Below are positions 24,101-31,253 of a DNA stretch of 33,690 bases, piece after piece. The position numbers and the translations under genes were made by a program. The stretch spans positions 1 through 33,690 of the forward strand of contig JAGQYK010000034.1 of the NCBI GenBank assembly GCA_020436125.1. Reading direction: 5' to 3'. This stretch comes from Cyclobacteriaceae bacterium (lineage in GTDB: Bacteria > Bacteroidota > Bacteroidia > Cytophagales > Cyclobacteriaceae). Within the stretch, counting starts at the first letter, position 1. Each line of letters begins with the position of its first letter. Below the pieces are notes generated by a model. That model did not search any database, was not told the DNA's origin, and worked only from the letters and a program-made list of their open reading frames with translations.

Positions 24101-26120
24101 TAGACGAGCCTGCAACATCCATAGCAAACGGAGCAGACGTAGTAGATGTTGAAGCAACTGCTGGGCACACCAAAGTTCCACCTGTTTGTTGGTATCTGGA
24201 GACCGAACCTGTATTAGGAGCATAGCGGCCGGCAATCTGAAGGACTCCTCCATTCACCTCAAGTAAACCTCCGTACGAGGTAATGTTTTCATTGGCGGCA
24301 TTTCCCACCTCGACCGTACCGTTTTCAACATGTAAGTCACCAACTAGGTTGACACCAGCGGCAAACTGCATTACGCTATTAACACTATTCATTCGTATTG
24401 CACTGTTCGATGGTATATCGCGTGTGGAATTAAAGAGTTGGAAAGTATTGGACCCGGAAGAGGAAAACCTAAACGTTCCTCCAGATGCAAACGTGAGTGC
24501 GTTAGGGTCGCACGAAAAGTTTAAACTGGTAATGTCGAGTGTATTATTTTTACTGCCTTTATCAATAGACAACGTGTAGAATGAATTGGTACCTGATCCA
24601 CTTAACACCTGATTTCCATTTATTTTGATGAAATTCACATTGCTTCGACTGTTGGCATCTACCGAGAAGTTCATCGTTCCGTTATTCACAACATTACCCC
24701 TCAAGTTCACCATATGAGTGGCATTGGAGTTGGAAGCTTGAGAAAATGTAGCCCCACTATTAATGGTCAGTATGCCGTTAATCGTCAATGTTCTGGAAGT
24801 ATTGGTTGTAAATCTGGCTTCACCATTCACACCCTGACCAATGGTTAGATCGTTACATTCCATATTATTTGAACGAAGTGTAACAATATGGCCGTTGCTA
24901 ATTAGCACATTATCTCCCTGTGAGGGCACACAAGCGCAATCCCAAGTTCCTGCCACATCCCACCTGCCTGACGAAACCGAAACCACATTGCGAGGTGCAA
25001 GCGTGGTCGCTTGATTGTCTAAGGAACCACTAAGAGTACCTTCAGTAACCGCATGAACCTTCCAATAGTAGGTAGTTTCTGGAAGTAAGTCAGTGACTAT
25101 TGATGAGGTTGCATTAGCTGCTGTTTGGGAATAGAAGAAAAAGTTGGTATTGTCAGTTGAATAATACAAAACATACCCTACCTCGTTGTTTGCCCAATTG
25201 GGCCATGACAGAGTCATACCCGTACGGGTGATGGTGCCAATACTTAAACTGCCTGAGGGTGCCATAGGATTGGGGGGAACAAAACTGATTTGAGAATTGG
25301 ACTGAGGCACTGTAGTCAGATTATTCTGCGGTGTATTATTGAAGATGTTTGTGTTGGTAAATCGTTGATTTTTCAACTGTGACTCCTGAGGGGGATTACC
25401 CACTGAAACTGCGTTGATCCCCAGCGTGTAGGAAAAATTGTTGGTGCCTGCAAGCATGGTACCATACTCAAACTCTATGCGACCTGAGGTCTCATACAAC
25501 TTTACCTGGAAATTGAGATTAGGTGTTGTGTTTCCATAAACTGCCATACCAGCCCATTCAATGGTCAAGACCCGATTAGGCACGGTACCCGTGATTTGAT
25601 ATTTGATACTTGTGCCTAAAGGATCTATCCCTGACCCGGTAGTCATATCATCATAAAATGGAGCGAGTGCTAGCCATGTACCATTATTCGAAGCCGAGAA
25701 TTGCGAATTGCAGTAACCATAATCATCGCATTGAGGTCCTCCATCATCGTTTGAGTTGGAGAAATCGATAAATCCATTAGTAGAAACTGAGAACTGAGTG
25801 TAGCGCTGACCATTGTACCAGAAATCAAATCCAATGTCAGTAGCCTCACTTCTATTATCGTCCTCGCTAAAGGCCCCAGAATAACGCCAGCTGCTAAAGG
25901 CATTTCCAGTAGGCACTATTGAATTGTAGTTAATTCCTGTAACCCTGCTTGTTGTGTAGTTACTAATCGATTGGGAAAACGATGCGGTCGATATTAAAAT
26001 AGACAAAAACAATAAATTTATTACATGCAATCCTTTTACTATTGATATACGCTTGATAGGCAGATTTGAGGCCTCTTTATGGCCTAAGTAGTACAGTTCC
26101 ATCTCGGTGATTTGTTTCAT
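21132..26120 (-). CDS. Giant T9SS surface protein with fibronectin III and beta-helix regions
   Basis: 1662 residues from the ATG at 26120. The frame continues to a TTG at 26150, which is less likely. The signal region is unusually long: about 25 residues precede the hydrophobic stretch that ends at ASFSQ, near residue 50. A later TTG start would shorten it. The order is a beta-rich N-domain (about 50-275), fibronectin III-like (about 275-365), a GRWDVAGTWDCACVP module (about 374-415), a long Gly/Asn/Ser/Thr-rich repetitive region (about 415-950) resembling a beta-helix with repeated NNGTMNFS-like turns, two Ig-like stretches, and a type A sorting domain at the C-terminus (ASPNPVEDIIHIRV to IIKR). 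It should be exported by the T9SS and shown on the surface, as in adhesins and gliding proteins. A CRP-like palindrome and a candidate promoter lie upstream (26193-26264). Confidence 0.88.
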   Translation of the reverse strand: MKQITEMELYYLGHKEASNLPIKRISIVKGLHVINLLFLSILISTASFSQSISNYTTSRVTGINYNSIVPTGNAFSSWRYSGAFSEDDNRSEATDIGFDFWYNGQRYTQFSVSTNGFIDFSNSNDDGGPQCDDYGYCNSQFSASNNGTWLALAPFYDDMTTGSGIDPLGTSIKYQITGTVPNRVLTIEWAGMAVYGNTTPNLNFQVKLYETSGRIEFEYGTMLAGTNNFSYTLGINAVSVGNPPQESQLKNQRFTNTNIFNNTPQNNLTTVPQSNSQISFVPPNPMAPSGSLSIGTITRTGMTLSWPNWANNEVGYVLYYSTDNTNFFFYSQTAANATSSIVTDLLPETTYYWKVHAVTEGTLSGSLDNQATTLAPRNVVSVSSGRWDVAGTWDCACVPSQGDNVLISNGHIVTLRSNNMECNDLTIGQGVNGEARFTTNTSRTLTINGILTINSGATFSQASNSNATHMVNLRGNVVNNGTMNFSVDANSRSNVNFIKINGNQVLSGSGTNSFYTLSIDKGSKNNTLDITSLNFSCDPNALTFASGGTFRFSSSGSNTFQLFNSTRDIPSNSAIRMNSVNSVMQFAAGVNLVGDLHVENGTVEVGNAANENITSYGGLLEVNGGVLQIAGRYAPNTGSVSRYQQTGGTLVCPAVASTSTTSAPFAMDVAGSSMVITGGTIVLQREGGSGAQNLGYNTSGVHSSSVTGGTLQIGNGSTPPGQTFLINAAAPIGNILVHSPNATAQLTGNNLTVRSGVTLNSGALNDGGRSITFGGNWLNSGGTFNATSSGVVTANGSSQSITSNGNIFNDLVLAGTGTKSLQDDITINGDLTFSAAVVPFNSGFTCTLGGDWTNNGSFTRNGETILFNGSGNQNISGNSLTNFTNITVNKSAGRVLVGGLANLHGLLTIQSSSEFDADGDGSGVLTLISAGDEPTADASIVALPGGASVTGNVTVQRYMAPEVPGTTRVYRYISSPVSGQFISDWQDDFPITGSFADPSIEFPAGSGITSICGRPIIPNSPSLFRYVEPNIGTGTSDMGWVAYPSGGLATAAPIEVGQGYAAFIRECTNPTVVEVRGQANQGTISFNALLSLTNNGNLEDGFNLVGNPFPCAVDWNINEGWTRTGISSVIYVSDNGGNGGFITYDHTDNVPMVLATGQAFWVRVTSGTHNFSVNELAKTTNNGVFYRAGAQNKMILSMDKDGVTDKAFIKLNSLSTGRLDDFDGPKLNNALFDISTLSEEGISMAVNSLDRITCGQVMPIRTKDMVNGTYHLSIERQGEFAEYQIELYDRFEDRVVDFSQVSDYTFTVNATHASKAADRFELRFSEIAVNIDLAVYSNSSLCEGEGAEITVTNSQQGIDYYVTIDDTVVSDAIVGNGGPVTLMVPASYLSIGSNQMTVIALPACGGVFELSINPEIMVYKPLTPVVLPTLAQCKSGSVTLAVEEPTIGSIYWYDDPGTDELLSIGSTFITPELKKSKTYYVSNISEAGCRSDKVEVTATIVPYDDVLIKQTGDTLISNYNSGNIWFLDGQLVDGTIGNSIVPSVSGVYSVMVQVSETCTSHAEVQIEVSRHDLITGELPETYNGIIASPNPVEDIIHIRVAGDFDNTIQIANAYGQAVMKVTLEASESGKYASAQLNDLPAGLYYLQGIRKGIPVFFKIIKR

Positions 26121-26192
26121 TTTGGATCGAAATGGCAAATTAAGGGCCAATAAGCAATATTTTACCCGGTCGATGTAAAAAATATGTTATCA

Positions 26193-26221
26193 CACAGGTA
26201 TTTGCGAAAGAGATGTACCAA
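26193..26221 (-). promoter_or_regulatory. Candidate promoter of the giant T9SS gene
   Basis: On the minus strand TTG (26221-26219), an 18-nt spacer and TACCTGTG (26200-26193), one mismatch from TAnnTTTG. Transcription would start near 26186, about 66 nt before the ATG. The CRP-like palindrome centred at 26253.5 then lies near position -67. Confidence 0.45.
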
Positions 26222-26242
26222 ATTGAATGAAATGGGCTTTTT

Positions 26243-26264
26243 TTATGTGACAAAAGTCACATAA
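26243..26264. promoter_or_regulatory. CRP/FNR-like palindrome
   Basis: Arms TTATGTGAC (26243-26251) and GTCACATAA (26256-26264) are exact reverse complements around AAAA. The core (26246-26261) fits the CRP consensus TGTGA-N6-TCACA exactly. Crp/Fnr family regulators are common in Bacteroidota, but which one binds is unknown. A second inverted repeat GGTAAT/ATTACC lies at 26266-26284. Confidence 0.6.
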
Positions 26265-26321
26265 GGGTAATGAAGATTATTACCTTACATTGAGGCTCTC
26301 AAAAAATATTAATTGTAACTG

Positions 26322-26334
26322 TCCCAGAATGGGA
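26322..26334 (-). terminator. Weak hairpin after the 787-residue permease gene
   Basis: TCCCA (26322-26326) and TGGGA (26330-26334) form a 5-bp stem with a 3-nt loop. A T-run occurs on the minus strand only about 15 nt further on (26306-26301). This may end the permease cluster transcript, but the match is poor. Confidence 0.25.
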
Positions 26335-26384
26335 AGGAATCTACCAAAGTGGAATTGTGTTAGTTACATTCCAAACATCATCTG

Positions 26385-28748
26385 TCAGTCGCTCCTTAGA
26401 GTGTGAGCGGGGTTAATTCTAGATGTGCGTATTGAATGGTATGCAACGGTAAGCAATGAAATGGCAAGAATACTGAGGCAAGTACTGACTATAAGCCAAC
26501 CTTCCACTTCTACCCTGTACGAAAAACCAGATAACCATTTTTGCATAATGTAAATTGCAAATGGAATGGCTATTACAAAACTGATAAAAATCAATTTAGA
26601 ATATTCCTTACCAAACAAGGCAAGTACACTCCCTACTGAAGCACCTAACACTTTTCGGATACCAATTTCTTTTTTTCGTTGTGTGGCCATATAGGCCGAC
26701 AACCCAAACAAACCTAGGTATGCAACAAAAATGGCAAGCAAAGTAAGCAGCGCTAGTAACTCTCCCATTATCAAATCATCTTTCATCAGATTGGCAAAAT
26801 TTTCGTCTAAAAAATGAAAACGTATTGGTTCGCTTAAAGAACGACCTATCCACTCTGATTCTAAATGCGCAATAATATCTTTGGCTTTATTGCTTTCAAG
26901 CCTGATGGCCATTGATAAACCCTCGTTAGAAAAGGAAATCATAGAGGGTGCGATCACCTTTTTTAAAGATTCATAATTAAAATCCTTCACCACCCCTATC
27001 ACTTCATATTTCTTGTTAAGCAATTCTCCAATGGGGTTTTTAAGTTGTAAAGCACTCACGGCCGATTCATTTAGGATAACCGCGTTTGAGTCAGATGATA
27101 GTAATGGGTTGTAAAATCTTCCTAACACCAGTTGGAACCCGAGTGTAGTTGGGTAATCAAAATCACCTTGGAAGCGGTTTATTCTAAGTGGTTCATCAAT
27201 ATATTGTGAGCTGACACTCCCCATTGAAAAGCTATTGGCAGCGGCCGGTACCCTATTCACTAAACTTGTACTAATTATCCCCGGGTAATCATTTAGTAAT
27301 TCCTTAAAAACCTGAACACCCTGACCAAGGAGCTCTGCGTTGTCGATGATTAAAACATTATCCTTCTGAAAACCAAGGTCTTTATCACCCATAAATTGGA
27401 GCTGGCGAAAAATAACTAATGTCCCAATAATGAGAAGGGTTGACAGCCCAAATTGAAAGATGACAAGTGAATTTCGAAAAGTGGCATTTGTCCTTCCCTT
27501 GAAGCTTGACTTTAAAACGTCTACTGGCTTAAAAGATGAAAGTGCCAGTGCGGGATAGATACCAGACAATAAACCAAGACTTATTGATAACAAAAGCGCC
27601 AGTATTAAATGAGAAGATTCTGAGAATATGGAGTTCAAGAGTTCTAAACCAGTAAACCTTTCAACACCCAAAAGTATCAGCTCAGCAAAACCCAAAGCCA
27701 ATATCATTGCCAGTAAACTCATAAGGATAGATTCACTAAGAAAATGAATGGCCAATTGACACCTTGATAAGCCTATCACTTTTTTTATACCCACCTCCTT
27801 TCTCCTCTTTATTGACCTTGCTGTGGAGAGATTAATAAAATTAATTGCAGCTGTACATAGTATTAATAAAACCACGGCAAGGAGTAAATACACCATGGCT
27901 TCATTTCCGCCATTAGTAAGATCAAACCTAAGCGTTCCCTTGAGGTAAATATCTTGCAAGGGTTGCGCAATTAATCTAAACGAATCATCCCTTTTAAACC
28001 ACTCTTCGAAAGGCAAAGTACTCCCCAAAGATGAGAACACCTCCGTTTCAATAATCTTATCCAGTGCAGATTGTACTGTTGCCAAGTCAGTATTTTCTTT
28101 GACTTTAATATAATTGTATTGATCAATCATAAACCAATTAAGGTCAGGCTGAACTAATGGATCTGACAATACCCAAAATGAAGCATTAAGATGAGAACTA
28201 ATATTTTCAGTATCCACTACACCCTTAATCGTATACAATTGATCCCTATCTTCCAATTTTAAGTTTAGTGTCTTCCCAATTGGGTTTATACCATCAAATA
28301 TTTTCTTAGCCAGTTGAGCGTTAAGCACAATCCCATTTCCAGAAATATTTCCATTTCCATTTTCAAACAGGTATGGAAAGAGTTCAAAAAAGGTAGGCTC
28401 CACAAAAAGCCCGGATTCTTTCGTAGCCAATTCCCCATAGGTCAACTCCACTCGATCACTCCCTTTCACCCGACATGTGCTCTCAATCCATGGATAGCTT
28501 TTAGGTAGAACTTCCAATAGCACAAGTGGTCCATTAGCAAACTCCCCCATCGACATGAATTTGGTGCCAATCCTGTACACCTGATTATAACCCTCAAAAT
28601 GTTTTTCATAACTCAATTCACGAAAAACATAAACCAGGATAACTAAACTACAGGCAATGCCAATTGCAAGCCCAGTAACGTTAATGGCTGAATAGGTAAA
28701 CTCTCTTTTGAAGTTTCTGATGGCCAAAACAAAAAAACTCCGTATCAT
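26385..28748 (-). CDS. ABC transporter permease, MacB/FtsX type (permease 3 of the cluster)
   Basis: 787 residues. Layout: membrane helix near 20-42, periplasmic MacB-PCD region (about 45-280) beginning YEKHFEGYNQVYRI, three helices with KRRKEVGIKKVIG near residue 310, a second periplasmic region, then three helices with QRKKEIGIRKVLGASVG near the C-terminus. It ends ARTL-like in THTLRSD, a family feature. It is the last gene of the cluster, 9 bp behind the neighbour at 28758, so it is co-transcribed. No ATP-binding subunit is encoded in the window. The sequence is clearly distinct from its neighbours, which argues for old paralogues and not for a recent duplication. The substrate is unknown. 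Confidence 0.9.
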   Translation of the reverse strand: MIRSFFVLAIRNFKREFTYSAINVTGLAIGIACSLVILVYVFRELSYEKHFEGYNQVYRIGTKFMSMGEFANGPLVLLEVLPKSYPWIESTCRVKGSDRVELTYGELATKESGLFVEPTFFELFPYLFENGNGNISGNGIVLNAQLAKKIFDGINPIGKTLNLKLEDRDQLYTIKGVVDTENISSHLNASFWVLSDPLVQPDLNWFMIDQYNYIKVKENTDLATVQSALDKIIETEVFSSLGSTLPFEEWFKRDDSFRLIAQPLQDIYLKGTLRFDLTNGGNEAMVYLLLAVVLLILCTAAINFINLSTARSIKRRKEVGIKKVIGLSRCQLAIHFLSESILMSLLAMILALGFAELILLGVERFTGLELLNSIFSESSHLILALLLSISLGLLSGIYPALALSSFKPVDVLKSSFKGRTNATFRNSLVIFQFGLSTLLIIGTLVIFRQLQFMGDKDLGFQKDNVLIIDNAELLGQGVQVFKELLNDYPGIISTSLVNRVPAAANSFSMGSVSSQYIDEPLRINRFQGDFDYPTTLGFQLVLGRFYNPLLSSDSNAVILNESAVSALQLKNPIGELLNKKYEVIGVVKDFNYESLKKVIAPSMISFSNEGLSMAIRLESNKAKDIIAHLESEWIGRSLSEPIRFHFLDENFANLMKDDLIMGELLALLTLLAIFVAYLGLFGLSAYMATQRKKEIGIRKVLGASVGSVLALFGKEYSKLIFISFVIAIPFAIYIMQKWLSGFSYRVEVEGWLIVSTCLSILAISLLTVAYHSIRTSRINPAHTLRSD

Positions 28749-28757
28749 ATATATATT

Positions 28758-31199
28758 TTACTCTTCCTTCAACACATCTACAGGGTTTTTCAATCCAGCT
28801 TTGATAGATTGATAGGCTACTGTAAACCACGTAATTCCCAGCATCAACAGTCCTGCCACAGCAAATGAAATAAAGCTAATCTCAATGCGGTATGGAAACT
28901 GACTCAACCAATCATTCATAGCATACCAACCTAGTGGCACAGCGATAACAAACGCAATCAGTACCAACATCGTAAAATTCTTGTTGAGCAAAAACACCAC
29001 CTGATGAACCGAAGCACCCATCACTTTTCTTACACCAATTTCCTTCTTTCGTTGATCTGCAGAATAAGTTACTAATCCAACAAGGCCAATCATGGCTATT
29101 AAAAGTGAGAGTCCTGCAAAAATGCTAAACAATCCCCCAAGCCTTTGTTCTTGCTGATATTGCTTTGCCCACTCCTGATCCAGAAAAGAATATTCGAAGG
29201 GTGCGTCATTTATCCTTGCTTCCCATTTCTCCTTTAAAGAGGCTATAATATCCGATGCACGACTGCTCTCTATGTTAATGGCTATTACTTTCCCTACCTC
29301 CCAAATATCAGAGTCGATATGATAAAACACTGAGGGAATAATTTCCTGATGTAATGAGGTAAAATGAAAGTCTTTTACCACACCAATAATTTCACCTGAA
29401 TCATTACCTAACCCCATATATATTATTCTTTTCCCTATTGCTTCTTCAGGGGTCCATCCAAATAGACGAACAGTGGTTTCATTGGGTATAACTTTAGTTC
29501 TATCTCCTGGATTATTGACATCAAAAGTTCTTCCTGCCACAAGAGACAATCCCATGGTTTCAAAATAATGTTCATCAATCTTAGATTGTGAAATGGAAAG
29601 TTCAATATCACTCCCCTCCCTTCCAAAAATATCTTCATACGATCCTCTACCCGGCACAGTCATACCCACACTTGCATTGAGCACCCCAGGCAATGTGCCA
29701 ATTTCATCACGAAATGCTTTTACATGGTCTGCCAGTTTATCGGCATTATTTATCACTAAAATATTTTCTTTATTAAAACCCAAATTGGCAGACTGAAAAA
29801 AGGCCAATTGCTGTTGAACCATAATAGTGGCTATGATAAAAACAATAGACACTACAAACTGAACCGTTACCAAACCATTGCGTAAGCCTGATTTAAACCC
29901 TGAAGCAACTTTGCCTTTTAACACATTAGCTGGTTTGAAACTGGTCAGGTAAAAGGCAGGGTATATACCTGCGACAAAACCGATAACGACTGGTAGCAAA
30001 GCAATCAACAACAAATTACTACCCCCACCCCAAATCGAAAATGGCATTTCTATACTCAAAGCATTGGAGATTACAATTCTGAACAATTCAAGTAAACCCA
30101 ATCCCATAAGGGTGGCTACCACAGTCATCAAAATAGACTCCAATTGAAACTGGAGAATTAAGGATTCCCTAAAAGCTCCTAAAACTTTTTTGACACCTAC
30201 TTCCTTGGCTCGGGAGGCACCCCGTGCGGTAGAAAGGTTTACAAAATTGATAATAGCCAAAATCAATACAAACACGGCAACGAATGAAAATATCTGAACA
30301 TATTTAATATCACCCACCGGGCCTATTCTGTTATCAATATTGTCTGAGTAAAGATGAATACTTTGAACCGGCTGCAAAGCAAAAGTCCATTCTCCCTTAC
30401 CCTTCATGAACTCTTCATAGTTCATTCCAATCCTACTTAAGCTAGGTTTCACATTCAATTCCACCATACTCTGCATTTTTTTCTCCAACGCTGCCACATC
30501 TGCTCCTGGCTTAAGTTTGACATAGGTTGCGGTCTGTGTCCAAATCCAACTCCATTCAAAGCGCTTAATACTAGGATTGGTATAGATGGAAATCAAATAG
30601 TCAAAATGGAAGTGCATATTGTCCGGTTGTTTTTCGGTAACACCAGTTACTTCTACTGCCTTACCATCATCACCAAAAAGCAAAATTTTACCTAACGCTG
30701 ATTCATCGCCAAAGAGCTTCTTCGCTATCTCATCAGAGATCACTACCTTATCCAGGCCATGTAAGGCGGTTGCAGGGTTTCCTTCCTTAAGTGGAATGGT
30801 GAAGAAATTGAAAAAGTTAGAATCTGCAGCTAATACGTTGCCTTCATTGAACGCACTAATCTGCCCATTAGGCTGTTGGTACTTCACCAAAAAATCACCT
30901 GGGGTATTTACACGCATAGCTTCCTCAATTTCAGGAAAGTCTTCTTTTAGCACCAACGCCAATTGGGGTCCCGTTGACCCCATCATCCCACCATTGGGAG
31001 ACCAGACCAATGTCTGATTGACTCTGTACAATCGATCCAGGTCTTTATGAAAATTATCGTAACTCATTTCAAAGCGCACGTAACTCCATATCAACAAACA
31101 AACTGATATCCCTAAGGCAAGTCCTAAGATATTGATAAGTGAAAAATAGCGTTCTCTTAAAATGTTACGAATGGAGGATTTGAAATAGTTTCTTAACAT
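28758..31199 (-). CDS. ABC transporter permease, MacB/FtsX type (permease 2 of the cluster)
   Basis: 813 residues. N-terminal helix at about 20-40 (NILGLALGISVCLLIWSY), MacB-PCD region from YDNFHKDLDRLYRV, then a helix triplet with AKEVGVKKVLGA near 332-342. A second periplasmic region and the final helix triplet with QRKKEIGVRKVMGAS follow. The C-terminus NPVDVLKEE is a close relative of that of the neighbour at 31254 (NPINALRNE). It lies 54 bp after that gene, with a small hairpin between them, and 9 bp before the permease at 26385. The four permeases of this window share a fold but are not close copies. A partner ATPase is missing from the window. Confidence 0.9.
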   Translation of the reverse strand: MLRNYFKSSIRNILRERYFSLINILGLALGISVCLLIWSYVRFEMSYDNFHKDLDRLYRVNQTLVWSPNGGMMGSTGPQLALVLKEDFPEIEEAMRVNTPGDFLVKYQQPNGQISAFNEGNVLAADSNFFNFFTIPLKEGNPATALHGLDKVVISDEIAKKLFGDESALGKILLFGDDGKAVEVTGVTEKQPDNMHFHFDYLISIYTNPSIKRFEWSWIWTQTATYVKLKPGADVAALEKKMQSMVELNVKPSLSRIGMNYEEFMKGKGEWTFALQPVQSIHLYSDNIDNRIGPVGDIKYVQIFSFVAVFVLILAIINFVNLSTARGASRAKEVGVKKVLGAFRESLILQFQLESILMTVVATLMGLGLLELFRIVISNALSIEMPFSIWGGGSNLLLIALLPVVIGFVAGIYPAFYLTSFKPANVLKGKVASGFKSGLRNGLVTVQFVVSIVFIIATIMVQQQLAFFQSANLGFNKENILVINNADKLADHVKAFRDEIGTLPGVLNASVGMTVPGRGSYEDIFGREGSDIELSISQSKIDEHYFETMGLSLVAGRTFDVNNPGDRTKVIPNETTVRLFGWTPEEAIGKRIIYMGLGNDSGEIIGVVKDFHFTSLHQEIIPSVFYHIDSDIWEVGKVIAINIESSRASDIIASLKEKWEARINDAPFEYSFLDQEWAKQYQQEQRLGGLFSIFAGLSLLIAMIGLVGLVTYSADQRKKEIGVRKVMGASVHQVVFLLNKNFTMLVLIAFVIAVPLGWYAMNDWLSQFPYRIEISFISFAVAGLLMLGITWFTVAYQSIKAGLKNPVDVLKEE

Positions 31200-31222
31200 A
31201 ATTATTTAATTAAAGTCGTGGT

Positions 31223-31250
31223 AGATGCTAGATTCTGTTAACAAGCATCT
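31223..31250 (-). repeat. Hairpin between two permease genes
   Basis: AGATGCT (31223-31229) and AGCATCT (31244-31250) are exact 7-bp arms around a 14-nt loop that contains the element GATTCTGTTAAC, loosely related to the GATTCTAG repeats at 6291 and 8587. No T-run follows, so it is not a terminator. It may attenuate or space the permease message. Confidence 0.5.
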
Positions 31251-31253
31251 GGT

